A stretch of 64,000 nt of DNA from Arthrobacter saudimassiliensis (GTDB lineage: Bacteria; Actinomycetota; Actinomycetes; Actinomycetales; Micrococcaceae): assembly GCA_900016675.1 (NCBI GenBank), contig LN483070.1, positions 868,001 to 932,000 on the forward strand, written 5' to 3'. Position 1 is the first letter of the stretch. Each line of letters begins with the position of its first letter. The notes beneath the pieces were generated by a model. It was not told the origin of the DNA, did not search any database, and worked only from the letters and a program-made list of their open reading frames with translations. Of this stretch, positions 17,165 through 25,746 are shown piece after piece. Position numbers and translations under genes: made by a program.

Positions 17165-18862
17165 ATGCGTGCTGATCACTCTGCGGAAACGCTATTGGGC
17201 ACAGCCCAATCAATGCCGCCAGCGCTTGCGCTGGCCCCCCGAGCGGGGTCGACGGCGTCGAAGCCTCCTGAGACCAGGGCTTCCCCCCAGCCGCCGTCGA
17301 CCCCTTCGGAGAACCCCGCCTCGCCTCAGGTCGGCCGGCCCGCCGTCGACACGCGGCTGCCCTTCCTGGAGCACCAGCCGCCAGCCCGGCCCAGCTCCCT
17401 GTATTCCGGAAAGCGGCGGCACGGTGAACCGTTCGCCCTCAGCTGGGGCCGCCGCTACCACCACATCCTCCTCACCTCGGACACGATCATCATCATCTCC
17501 GTTATGGCCCTCGCGCATCTGCTCCGCTTCGGCACCGAGGCGGCAAGCGTCACGACCGCCAGCAGGATCGAGCTCCCATATCCGGTGGTGTCCGTCGGCA
17601 TCGCCGTCGCCTGGCTGGCGGCCCTAGCGACCTACCGCACCCGCGACATGCGCGTCAAGGTCATCAGTGCGGACGAGTACAAGCAAGTTATCTCGGCCAC
17701 CGTAACCTTGCTCGGAGCAGTCGCCTTGACATGCGTGGTGCTGGGCATCGACATCGCCCGCGGCTTCTTCGCGGTCGCGCTCGCGGCCGGGCTCATTGGA
17801 CTCACCACTTCCCGTTGGCTGTTGCGGCGCTGGCTGACCTATCAGCGCCGCCATGGCCGGTACCAATCGCGAGTGCTGGTCCTGGGCCGCTCCCGCGACG
17901 CCCGCTACGTGGTCAAGCAGATCCAGTGCAAAGCCGGCGGAGCCTATCAAGTCCTCGGCGTCGCCCTGATCTCCTCCTCTGAGCGTCCCGTGTTGCGGGT
18001 GGATGGACGGGAGTATCCGGTCCTCGCCGACGGCGATACCGTCGTGGAAGCGGCTCGGCTGCTGCGCGCCGATGCGGTAGTCGTTGCCGGACCTGTCCGT
18101 GGCGGCAGCGAATATATCCAGGAGCTTGGCTGGCGGCTGGAGGAAAGCGCTACAGAGCTGATCCTGACCACCGGGCTCACCAACGTCGCCGGGCCGCGGA
18201 TCCACTTCCGGCCAGTGGAGGGCCTCCCACTGATGCATGTGGAGCTGCCCCAGTACAGCGGCGGCCGGCACGTTCTAAAGCGTGCCTTGGACCTTGTCGG
18301 CTCGGCGCTTGCCCTGCTGCTACTACTGCCGGTGTTCGTTGTCCTGGCCGTGCTGGTCAAGCGGGACAGCCCCGGCCCGGTGCTCTTTCGTCAGGAACGG
18401 GTGGGCCGTGGTGGCAAGAAGTTCCACATGCTGAAGTTCCGCTCCATGGTCGCGACCGCGGAGGACGACCTGGCCGGGCTGTTGGACCGCAATGAGGCGT
18501 CCGGCCTGCTGTTCAAGATGCAGCACGATCCGCGGGTCACCCGGGTGGGCCGCTGGATGCGCCGCTACTCCCTCGACGAGCTTCCTCAGTTCTGGAACGT
18601 CTTGGTGGGCCAGATGTCCCTTGTCGGTCCCCGGCCCCCGCTGCAGCGTGAGGTGGACCGGTACCAGACCCGGGTACACCGGCGGCTCTACATCAAGCCG
18701 GGAATTACGGGCATGTGGCAGACGAACGGGCGCAGCGAACTGAACTGGAAGGACGGGGTGCGCCTAGACCTGTATTACGTGGAGAACTGGTCCTTGGCAG
18801 GAGACCTGCAGATTCTGTGGCGGACCGTCAAGGTGTTCTTCCGGCCTGTCGGAGCCTACTGA
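17165..18862 (+). CDS. Polyprenyl glycosylphosphotransferase (WcaJ/CpsE-like initiating sugar transferase)
   Basis: Transfers the first sugar-1-phosphate from a nucleotide sugar to undecaprenyl phosphate, starting repeat-unit assembly at the inner face of the membrane. 565 residues from the ATG at 17165, which has GAAGG eight bases upstream; a TTG at 17129 is a poorer alternative. A Pro-rich N-terminus of about 90 residues precedes four membrane segments and a nucleotide-binding-like domain. The C-terminal catalytic part has FRQERVGRGGKKFHMLKFRSM, DELPQFWNVL, SLVGPRPP and GITGMWQTNGRSE. First gene of the plus-strand polymer operon. Confidence 0.92.
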   Translation: MRADHSAETLLGTAQSMPPALALAPRAGSTASKPPETRASPQPPSTPSENPASPQVGRPAVDTRLPFLEHQPPARPSSLYSGKRRHGEPFALSWGRRYHHILLTSDTIIIISVMALAHLLRFGTEAASVTTASRIELPYPVVSVGIAVAWLAALATYRTRDMRVKVISADEYKQVISATVTLLGAVALTCVVLGIDIARGFFAVALAAGLIGLTTSRWLLRRWLTYQRRHGRYQSRVLVLGRSRDARYVVKQIQCKAGGAYQVLGVALISSSERPVLRVDGREYPVLADGDTVVEAARLLRADAVVVAGPVRGGSEYIQELGWRLEESATELILTTGLTNVAGPRIHFRPVEGLPLMHVELPQYSGGRHVLKRALDLVGSALALLLLLPVFVVLAVLVKRDSPGPVLFRQERVGRGGKKFHMLKFRSMVATAEDDLAGLLDRNEASGLLFKMQHDPRVTRVGRWMRRYSLDELPQFWNVLVGQMSLVGPRPPLQREVDRYQTRVHRRLYIKPGITGMWQTNGRSELNWKDGVRLDLYYVENWSLAGDLQILWRTVKVFFRPVGAY

Positions 18863-19335
18863 TGCTGATCGGTTATGCGGCCGGAGCCTTCGATCTGTTT
18901 CACATAGGGCACCTCAACATCCTTCGCCAGGCACGACGGCACTGCGACTTCCTGGTGGCCGGCGTGGTCTCCGACGAGGTCCTCCAACAGACCAAAGGAC
19001 AATCACCGGTAATTCCGTTGCAGGAACGAATGGAAATTCTACGCCATATCAATCTGGTCGACAAGGTAGTCAGTGAAACGTCGACGGACCGCCTCAGCAT
19101 CTGGCGCGAAGTGCGGTTCGACGTCTTTTTCAAGGGGGACGACTGGAAAGGAACCAAGAAGGCGGCCGAGGTAGAGCGAAGACTTGGAGCGGTAGGGGTT
19201 AAGGTCGTCTACTTTCCATACACGGCGAGAACCTCAAGCACCTTGCTCCGGCGTGCTCTTCAGATTCTGGAGCGGCAGGAACCGGCAACGCCGGCGGGTC
19301 ATTCATACCGCAATGAGGAGCAACAACCGTGCTAA
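18862..19335 (+). CDS. Nucleotidyltransferase of the TagD/glycerol-3-phosphate cytidylyltransferase type
   Basis: 157-residue cytidylyltransferase-like enzyme. The ATP/CTP-binding HIGH motif is in GAFDLFHIGHLNIL near residue 15, and the C-terminal RTSSTLLRR matches the RTxGxSTT-type loop. Family members make CDP-glycerol, CDP-ribitol-type or ADP-heptose precursors; the substrate cannot be read from sequence. The ATG overlaps the previous stop by one base. A CDP-alcohol phosphatidyltransferase in the opposing operon could use the CDP-activated product (inference), suggesting phosphodiester decoration of the polymer. The tail after residue 140 is unrelated to the catalytic fold. Confidence 0.8.
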   Translation: MLIGYAAGAFDLFHIGHLNILRQARRHCDFLVAGVVSDEVLQQTKGQSPVIPLQERMEILRHINLVDKVVSETSTDRLSIWREVRFDVFFKGDDWKGTKKAAEVERRLGAVGVKVVYFPYTARTSSTLLRRALQILERQEPATPAGHSYRNEEQQPC

Positions 19336-19382
19336 TTCGGGTCACCCGAGAGGCAGATGCGCTGGCAATCCGGAGGGAAGCA

Positions 19383-20222
19383 ATGGAGACTTCGATATTC
19401 TTGAAACGATTGCGTCGGCGCTGGGTCCTGGTGCTTTCACTGTTCATTGTGTGCGCGGGCAGCGGGGTGATCACCGGGCTCATGTTGCCGCCCGAATACT
19501 CCGCCGGAGCGGCCCTGACGGTGACTCCTCTTCCGAACGCTCCCTTTCATGCTTCGGGCCCGCAGCAGCTGAACATGGCCACGGAACGCGAGGTCATGTT
19601 ATCTCGCGGGGTGGCGGAACTAGCTGCGGCTCGCTTGGGCGAAGTCACCGCTTCGGAGCTGATGGACGCAATGTCCGTCGCGGCGCCAACGGGGTCACAT
19701 GTGCTCAAAGTGACGGTTAAGGACGGGAACCCAGAGGCTGCGGCAGCAAAAGCGAACGCGCTCGCCGAGGCCTACCTGACCTTCCGCTCCATCGGTGCAG
19801 AAGAAATGGTGCAGAGCGAGCTGGAGGTCCAGCGCCGCAAGGAAGCGGAGCTGGCCACCGGGGCCGAGGACGCGTCAGCCATGCTCGCAGTCCAGGACCA
19901 GATCCGGTTGCTGGAAATGGCTGGGAGAACGCCGGGAAGGATCATCTCCAGTGCGACGGTTCCCGCAGAGACGAGTGAGTCGTACGCCGTCGTCTACGGG
20001 GCGGCGGGAGCTGGACTGGGGTTCTTGCTCGGCTGCGGCATCGCGTTGTCCGGACGGCGGCCGACAGCTGGTTACCGAAGCCGAGCTTCTGCGGAGAACT
20101 TTTCAGGAGAACGGCCGGATCTGACCGTGCAGGCCGACTTCCGTGGTGACAGCAGAAGGGCGACCCGGCCCGAACCCCTCCGGACAACGCCGCATCCACA
20201 TGACGCGGCACCGCGCGCGTGA
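19383..20222 (+). CDS. Wzz-like chain length/polysaccharide co-polymerase membrane protein
   Basis: 279 residues, likely to set polymer length with the Wzy polymerase. It has an N-terminal membrane helix after a basic start (LKRLRRRW then VLVLSLFIVCAGSGVITG), an extracytoplasmic alpha/beta region with a Glu-rich helix (QSELEVQRRKEAELATG), and a second membrane helix near residue 215. No Walker motifs of a fused tyrosine kinase are present, and no separate kinase gene is seen nearby. The chosen ATG has GGAGGGA just upstream; the open frame extends to a GTG at 19329 overlapping the previous gene. The C-terminal 50 residues are polar and probably cytosolic. Confidence 0.7.
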   Translation: METSIFLKRLRRRWVLVLSLFIVCAGSGVITGLMLPPEYSAGAALTVTPLPNAPFHASGPQQLNMATEREVMLSRGVAELAAARLGEVTASELMDAMSVAAPTGSHVLKVTVKDGNPEAAAAKANALAEAYLTFRSIGAEEMVQSELEVQRRKEAELATGAEDASAMLAVQDQIRLLEMAGRTPGRIISSATVPAETSESYAVVYGAAGAGLGFLLGCGIALSGRRPTAGYRSRASAENFSGERPDLTVQADFRGDSRRATRPEPLRTTPHPHDAAPRA

Positions 20223-20232
20223 TTGGAAGATC

Positions 20233-20682
20233 ATGAAAATCCTTTTCGTAACCTCAGGTGGAGGGCACCTTGCCCAGCTGCTGCCGCTACGGTCCTGGTG
20301 GCAGGGGCACGCCCGCAGATGGGTGACCTTTCAGCAGCCGGAGGTGGAGCGAGCTCTGGCCGGGGAGGAAACTGTGTGGTGCCATTTCCCCACAACGAGG
20401 AACCTCCCAAATGCCTTCCGCAATCTGGTGCTTGCGTGGCCGACGATCAGGGACTATAGACCCGATTTGCTCGTTTCGGTGGGCGCAGGGGTAAGCGTTC
20501 CATTCTTCGTGACGGCGCGCCTCCTTGGCATCAGGACCTTGTATATAGAGTGCTTTGATCGAGTCTCGATGCCTACACTCAGTGGCAGGCTCTGCTATCC
20601 GTTGGCTGACGTTTTCTGCATCCAATGGGAAGAGCAACGGCGTTACTACCCTAAAGCCATCAATATTGGACCAGTCCTGTGA
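20233..20682 (+). CDS. PssD/Alg14-like glycosyltransferase subunit
   Basis: 149 residues corresponding to the N-terminal, membrane-associating half of a GT-B glycosyltransferase, as in Alg14 and rhizobial PssD. It begins KILFVTSGGGHLAQLLPL, includes DLLVSVGAGVSVPFF and LYIECFDRVSMPTLSGRL, and ends YYPKAINIGPVL, all typical for this family. The ATG has GGAAG upstream. The catalytic partner is the next gene, joined by a GTGA overlap. Base composition in this stretch looks somewhat less GC-rich than in the flanking housekeeping genes. Confidence 0.85.
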   Translation: MKILFVTSGGGHLAQLLPLRSWWQGHARRWVTFQQPEVERALAGEETVWCHFPTTRNLPNAFRNLVLAWPTIRDYRPDLLVSVGAGVSVPFFVTARLLGIRTLYIECFDRVSMPTLSGRLCYPLADVFCIQWEEQRRYYPKAINIGPVL

Positions 20683-21254
20683 GCGGGCGTGACGAGTTCA
20701 GGATCGTGGTCTCCTTGGGGACTGACCATCACCAGTTCGATCGTTTGGTTTTGTGGGTCGACACCTGGCTGTCACTCTACGACGATCCTCCCTCCTGCCT
20801 GGTGCAGCACGGCAGCAGCCGGCAACCGGAGCTCGCTGCCGGCGTGGACCGCCTGCCTCGCCTGGAGTTGCTCTCTCTGTACAGCCGCGCCGACATCATC
20901 ATCGTCCAAGGTGGGCCGGGCTCAATTATTGACGCGAGGGAATGTGGCCACAGACCGCTGGCCGTTCCACGTCGGCCGGAGTTAGGCGAAGTCGTGGATG
21001 GCCACCAAATAGCGTTCACGGAGTTCATGCATGCGAAGCAGGAAGCCTTCATGGTTTCCTCGCTCCAGGAGCTGATTCGGCTCGGCGACACGGCCTTGAA
21101 GGAACCAGCCTCACTGCGCACCGATCCCCGTGCGCCCGGTGGTGCCGCCGCGGCGGCCAGACTGGAAGTCGCCGTGAATGGCCTGACAGGAACGGCCCCC
21201 GCCCGGATCAATCGGAATCGAATCCGGCAGATCTGGGCTATACCCCGTTGGTAA
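20679..21254 (+). CDS. PssE/Alg13-like glycosyltransferase subunit
   Basis: 191 residues matching the C-terminal, nucleotide-sugar-binding half of GT28-type transferases (Alg13, PssE, MurG C-terminal domain). Motifs are RIVVSLGTDHHQFDRL at the start, RADIIIVQGGPGSI with the conserved Gly-rich donor site, and AVPRRPELGEVVDGHQ. The GTG start overlaps the PssD stop by four bases, as expected for two subunits that act together. Last gene of the plus-strand polymer operon; the opposing operon ends 8 bp further on and no terminator hairpin fits between them. Confidence 0.85.
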   Translation: MSGRDEFRIVVSLGTDHHQFDRLVLWVDTWLSLYDDPPSCLVQHGSSRQPELAAGVDRLPRLELLSLYSRADIIIVQGGPGSIIDARECGHRPLAVPRRPELGEVVDGHQIAFTEFMHAKQEAFMVSSLQELIRLGDTALKEPASLRTDPRAPGGAAAAARLEVAVNGLTGTAPARINRNRIRQIWAIPRW

Positions 21255-21262
21255 GGGGACCG

Positions 21263-22774
21263 CTACACGTCACGGCGGAGAGCTATCAGGCCCAGCGGGC
21301 GGCGCATCGCATAGAGCAAGATGGCGTAGAGACAGGCACTTGCTGCCAGGTGGATTCCCAACCCGGAGAGGGATTGACCAACCAGCGCGCGGGTGGCCAG
21401 GCCCCCTACCCCGAATACGGAGGCTGCCAAGACCACGGGAAGGACGACGGCTCGGAGCCGTTGTGCAGGCCCCAATACACGCCGGACCTGAAGCGCAGCC
21501 AGTCCGGTATCCAGCAGCACGGCACCGGCCCAAGCCAAGCCAGCACCTAGAAGGCCAATACGGGGAACCAAAATGAAGGTCAGGGTCACGGCAGTAGCCA
21601 GAGCTGCGCTCTTGTTAATCAGCTGCCATCGGCTGCGGCCCGACATTAGCAGTACGCTCTGGACTCCTCCGGCAAGTGCGGTGAGCAGCATCGCGGCGGC
21701 GACCAGGGTGAACAGGGGAACGCCGGATTCGAACCCGGTCCCGAAGACGGCGAGGATTGAGGGTGCGAACAAAACGTAGGTGAGATAGAGCGGCCAAGCC
21801 CCAAGGACCATCAGCCTGGCCATGGAGTTGTAGAGCCGGACAGCCGCCGGCACGTCATTGACGGCGAGCGCGGCGCTGATTGTCGGTCCGGAGACGATGC
21901 GTATGGTGTGGTCGACCATGGCCGCCAGGCGGATGCACCGATTCGCCACCCCGTAGATCCCGGCCGCGGCCGGCCCGAGCAGGAAGGCAACCGCGAGCAC
22001 GCCAAACCACTCAAGGAGCGCCTCGAGTGCAGCACTGACGCCCCGGGCGCCTGAGAAAGACCAGAACGACCGCCTGGTAGGAGTACCGCTGGGCCGGGTG
22101 GGCGAGGGCAGGCGCGTGGCACGGTCATCGTGGTCGATAGCTCTCCGCAGAGCGAGGCCCGCTACCACCGCAACCAGGACCATTGGTGTTCCCCACGCCA
22201 CGGCCAAGAGGCCAAGTCCGGCACCCAGAGTGATCGCCGCGGTGACTGCCCCGAGACGAAGTGTCGGCAGCAGGAGATTCTGCAGGAACGCAAACAGCAA
22301 CACGTGCTGGCTCCCGCGCAGCGCGCCGAAGAGTACCGTCATGATGACGCCGCCGAAGATGAGGGGACCCGCCAGACGCAGGGCGATTGCACCCTCCGGT
22401 CCGGCGTCCAGGAACCGGCTCAGGGCCGGGGCGCCCAGCCAGAGGCCGATCAGCAGTGCCGCGCCGACAACAAGGACGGGAGCGAGCGCTATGCGCAGCA
22501 GTTCCCGCTCCTGGCCCGGGCCCTGCACCGCGCGGGTCGCTGAGATGAATCGAACCATCCCTGTATCGGAACCCATGGTGCACAGCGCGATGAGGATCGC
22601 GTAACTGGCGGCGACCTGGAAGAAGCGTCCCGCTCCCTCCTCTCCCAGCAGGTTGCTCACCACCAGGGTGGTGAGCAAAGCCAGCCCCGATCCGCTTACA
22701 ACCAGGATGAGCGAGAGTGCCGCCGTGCGCACCAGAGACGGGGACAACGAGCGAGCTGCAGGCGCCGCCGTCAT
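21263..22774 (-). CDS. Wzx-like polysaccharide flippase (MOP superfamily)
   Basis: 503-residue polytopic membrane protein, expected to flip lipid-linked repeat units across the membrane. Many hydrophobic helices are visible, beginning SLSPSLVRTAALSLILVVSGSGLALLTT and including the usual MATE/Wzx-type small-residue-rich helices. The ATG at 22774 overlaps the stop of the upstream gene as ATGA; the open frame continues 111 codons further but only through the antisense of that gene's coding region. It is the last gene of the minus-strand polymer operon. Confidence 0.88.
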   Translation of the reverse strand: MTAAPAARSLSPSLVRTAALSLILVVSGSGLALLTTLVVSNLLGEEGAGRFFQVAASYAILIALCTMGSDTGMVRFISATRAVQGPGQERELLRIALAPVLVVGAALLIGLWLGAPALSRFLDAGPEGAIALRLAGPLIFGGVIMTVLFGALRGSQHVLLFAFLQNLLLPTLRLGAVTAAITLGAGLGLLAVAWGTPMVLVAVVAGLALRRAIDHDDRATRLPSPTRPSGTPTRRSFWSFSGARGVSAALEALLEWFGVLAVAFLLGPAAAGIYGVANRCIRLAAMVDHTIRIVSGPTISAALAVNDVPAAVRLYNSMARLMVLGAWPLYLTYVLFAPSILAVFGTGFESGVPLFTLVAAAMLLTALAGGVQSVLLMSGRSRWQLINKSAALATAVTLTFILVPRIGLLGAGLAWAGAVLLDTGLAALQVRRVLGPAQRLRAVVLPVVLAASVFGVGGLATRALVGQSLSGLGIHLAASACLYAILLYAMRRPLGLIALRRDV

Positions 22775-24054
22775 CGCCGGCCCCCGATTGCGCCGGCAGA
22801 CTCGCGGAGGAGGAGTGCCAGGATCAGCACCAAGACGGTCAGCTGCATGGTGTCGAAGCCGTAGAAAGGCATAATTGCCAATGTCCCGATCGGGACGCTG
22901 TGCAGCCACAGGAGCGCAGTGGACTCCACCTTCCAAGTTCGCGCTACGGCTCCCGCCATGAACACCAGGAAGAGGACGAGACCCACAAAGCCGTAGCAAA
23001 ACATCAACATCCAGAAGTACCCTTGGGTGCCCATGGCTACGCCTATGGATTCCTCCAGACGCGGCGTACCGTACCCGAGAAGCGGCCGATCCAGCGCGGC
23101 CCGCCACGTCTCCTGATACAGTCTGAGGCGCCCGCCTGTGCTATCGCTGTAGAGTTGCCGGTCCAGAACCGCCTGCAAGGCTCCGGACCAAACAAGAGCA
23201 GCGCCGACCAGTCCTGCGGCGGCAAACCCCGCCAGGGCTCGGCCGGCGTGTCCTCGAAGGAGTAACCGGACGAGCACGTAGCCCAAGGAAGCCAGCAGGC
23301 CCACGAACATTCCTCGGTTGCTTGTCGCCAGCGCTGGAACCGAGGCCGCTGCGACAACAGTGGCGACGCCCACCTGCAGGAAGCGGTTGCGGGCGAGGCT
23401 AACCGCCGCAAAAGCCACGGGAACCAGGACGACGAACATGACACCCCAGCTGTTGGCGTAGAGAAAGGGGGCGGAGGGACGATTGAAGGGGGTAGGGGCG
23501 CCATGCGGTGATTGAACTTCGGCCAGCGCTGGAAAAACCATCTCCCGTATAAAGTCGTTGGCGGAGAGCGCACCGGGCATCACACGGCCGACAATCGTTG
23601 TCAGCCGGTACTCGGGAAAGCTCATGGCAAGGAAACCCAACACCACCATAGTGGTAAGGATGATAAGAGAACTCCAGACGACCTTCGCCGCGGTGATGTT
23701 CTCCCGAGCATTGGATACGTAGAGCAGCAGGACGCCGATGGCGGCTAGGCTACCTGCACGGTAGCCATACGCCAGCCACGAGCCAGACGAGGGTACGTTC
23801 ACCGCTGCTAGGGTGACCCACAGGAGGAAAGCGAACCATGGCAGCACTCCCGTCATGAGAAGGATCCCGCCGCGCCTGATCATTAGGATGATCATGGCTC
23901 CCGCCAGCACTATCGGCATGAATGGCATTGCGCCGGTCATCCACCATACGGGAAAGCCGACCAGTAGGGCGGTGACGGGCCATGCCGGCAGGGGCGAAGG
24001 CGGACCCGCCGTGCAGTCGCCTGCTTGGGACTGTGCCGCGGTGTCGCTGCTCAC
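22771..24054 (-). CDS. O-antigen ligase/Wzy-like polymerase
   Basis: 427 residues, about 10-12 membrane helices, with the large extracytoplasmic loop characteristic of the Wzy/WaaL family between helices in the second half. The LYQETWRAALDRPLLGYG segment there matches the family's conserved Wzy_C loop. It would polymerise the flipped repeat units or ligate the finished chain. The GTG start overlaps the upstream gene's stop by four bases. Polymerase versus ligase cannot be decided from sequence; the presence of Wzx and Wzz partners favours polymerase. Confidence 0.83.
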   Translation of the reverse strand: MSSDTAAQSQAGDCTAGPPSPLPAWPVTALLVGFPVWWMTGAMPFMPIVLAGAMIILMIRRGGILLMTGVLPWFAFLLWVTLAAVNVPSSGSWLAYGYRAGSLAAIGVLLLYVSNARENITAAKVVWSSLIILTTMVVLGFLAMSFPEYRLTTIVGRVMPGALSANDFIREMVFPALAEVQSPHGAPTPFNRPSAPFLYANSWGVMFVVLVPVAFAAVSLARNRFLQVGVATVVAAASVPALATSNRGMFVGLLASLGYVLVRLLLRGHAGRALAGFAAAGLVGAALVWSGALQAVLDRQLYSDSTGGRLRLYQETWRAALDRPLLGYGTPRLEESIGVAMGTQGYFWMLMFCYGFVGLVLFLVFMAGAVARTWKVESTALLWLHSVPIGTLAIMPFYGFDTMQLTVLVLILALLLRESAGAIGGRR

Positions 24055-24980
24055 AGCCCACGGCCTCGTCGGGCATTGAGGCTCAGGAGGGTTTCAGCAT
24101 TGGCCATCCCTGCCGCCACGAGCAGCGCGGCAGGAGCCCGCAACTGAGCAGGATTGCTGCGGAGGGAGGTGATAGCCCAACGGCAGCACTCCTGACGCCG
24201 TCCAAGTGCCGCGTAAGCAAAGGCGAGCTGGCCGGCGATACGCGCCAGGCCCACGCGGTTCGTTGTCAGGTCCGGCACTTTCTGCAGCAGGTAGGTCAGC
24301 CCCAAAACGAGGATGTCCCATTTCCCGGAGAACTTGGAGTGATCGCCCCACGCGATGTGAACCAAGGGCAACTGCACGGAGCAGACGTGGCCGAATCGGG
24401 TGGCGCGTAGGAGCAGGTCATAGTCCTCGGCGTAGGAGAATGGCAGTCCTTCGTCCACGAGGCCCACCCTGCCCACCAGGTCGCTTGTCCTATAGACGAG
24501 CGACGACGGGTGGATGGCAGAAACGCGGGAGCGCAGAAAGTCGTGAAAGTGCGTCACCGGCGGCGGTACCCGGTCGGTCTGCCTGTGCCCCGCGCTGATC
24601 CTCACCCCCGTGGCTACGGCTATGGCGGTGGGATCGGCCTGCCAAGCAGCTATCTGGTGGCGCAGCTTGTCCGCGGCCCACGCATCGTCGTCGTCACAGA
24701 ACGCCACGTACTGTCCACGGGCAGCGAGGATGCCGGTATTGCGGGCGCCCGCCAGGCCGGGAGTTCTGGTGTTGGGGCACGTGCTTAGCGACCGGCTCGG
24801 CGGTATAACGATGTCGGCCAGCGGGTCCACCCGGGCTCCGTCTGACACGACAAGCACCTCGACGACTCCGGGATAGTCCTGCCGTAGGGCGGCGTTAACC
24901 GCCTGGCGGAGCATCTCCGGCCGGTCAACTGTGGCGATTACCACAGTGACCGTTTCCAGCTGATCAGTAGGTGCCGCCAT
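24051..24980 (-). CDS. Family 2 glycosyltransferase
   Basis: 309-residue GT-A enzyme. The start VTVVIATVDRPEMLRQAV, the donor-site VLVVSDGA region, and AFCDDDDAWAADKLRHQ (the DxD-type metal site) are typical of GT2. SSLVYRTSDLVGRVGLVDEGLPFSYAEDYDLLLR gives the usual acceptor-side ED motif. The C-terminal third is helical. It overlaps the next gene in the operon by 17 bp, so expression is coupled. It probably adds one sugar of the repeat unit; donor and linkage are unknown. Confidence 0.88.
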   Translation of the reverse strand: MAAPTDQLETVTVVIATVDRPEMLRQAVNAALRQDYPGVVEVLVVSDGARVDPLADIVIPPSRSLSTCPNTRTPGLAGARNTGILAARGQYVAFCDDDDAWAADKLRHQIAAWQADPTAIAVATGVRISAGHRQTDRVPPPVTHFHDFLRSRVSAIHPSSLVYRTSDLVGRVGLVDEGLPFSYAEDYDLLLRATRFGHVCSVQLPLVHIAWGDHSKFSGKWDILVLGLTYLLQKVPDLTTNRVGLARIAGQLAFAYAALGRRQECCRWAITSLRSNPAQLRAPAALLVAAGMANAETLLSLNARRGRGL

Positions 24981-25746
24981 GGGCCGGGTCCTTTCTTAGC
25001 GAGGCCAGATGCCGCCACTTCCGTCCCATGGACGCGGCCACGGCAACGAGATTGGCCAGGAACAGTGCGAAATATGAGGGGATAAACAGCGGGGTGCCCC
25101 AGAGCACGAAGATCCAGCAGAGCGTGCCGGCATCGGTGGGAAGCATGAGGACAGACCGCGCCGCCGAGTGGCGCTCAACCGGGGTGGGGCGCAGGCCAGC
25201 ATTGCGCACTAGTTGCTCAGCCAGGATCTGGCTCATGAAGTGAGCGGTCGAGAGGAGGCAATACATCGCCGGCAGGAGGAGGATCGGGCTTGCCTTAGCG
25301 TGGAGCAGCAGCAGAGCGCCAAGCACGCCGAGGTGGATTGCCGGAATCCGGACGGCGTCGACCACGTGGTCCAGCCACTCACCGGCGGCGCTGCCCGTGC
25401 CCAGCACGCGGGCGACCTGGCCGTCGGCGGAGTCCAGCAGGTATCCCACGGCGAGAAGAAGTGCGACGGCGGGGCCCGTTGTTCGCTGATGCGGAAGAAA
25501 GAGCAGAAGTATTCCCACCGCCGATGTCGCTGCGCTCATGAACGTGACGGAGTTCGGCGTGATATGCCAGCGGACTGCCGCCGCGGCCGCGACGCGGGCG
25601 GCCCGACGATTGATCCAACGCGTATAGGCTGGCACACCGTACCCGGGCTTCTGCGCTGACGCGAGCAGGCGCAGGGCATCCCGGTAGCGGGGGGGGAACC
25701 CGGGGTTATCCCCGGCGGACATGATTCGGCTGGAGGCAGCTCTCAT
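24964..25746 (-). CDS. CDP-alcohol phosphatidyltransferase family membrane protein
   Basis: 260-residue integral membrane enzyme with the complete family signature DGxxAR-x8-GxxxDxxxD, seen as DGQVAR followed by GEWLDHVVD. Six or so hydrophobic helices follow. The family transfers a phospho-alcohol from a CDP-alcohol to an acceptor alcohol. Its place inside a polymer operon, with a cytidylyltransferase in the partner operon, argues for a role in phosphodiester decoration rather than bulk phospholipid synthesis (inference). The ATG overlaps the upstream stop as ATGA. Confidence 0.87.
   Translation of the reverse strand: MRAASSRIMSAGDNPGFPPRYRDALRLLASAQKPGYGVPAYTRWINRRAARVAAAAAVRWHITPNSVTFMSAATSAVGILLLFLPHQRTTGPAVALLLAVGYLLDSADGQVARVLGTGSAAGEWLDHVVDAVRIPAIHLGVLGALLLLHAKASPILLLPAMYCLLSTAHFMSQILAEQLVRNAGLRPTPVERHSAARSVLMLPTDAGTLCWIFVLWGTPLFIPSYFALFLANLVAVAASMGRKWRHLASLRKDPAHGGTY

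Noticed and set aside
22775-23107. N-terminal extension of the Wzx-like flippase
   Set aside because: The extra 111 codons run through the coding region of the upstream polymerase gene in another frame; the ATGA overlap start at 22774 is the natural one.
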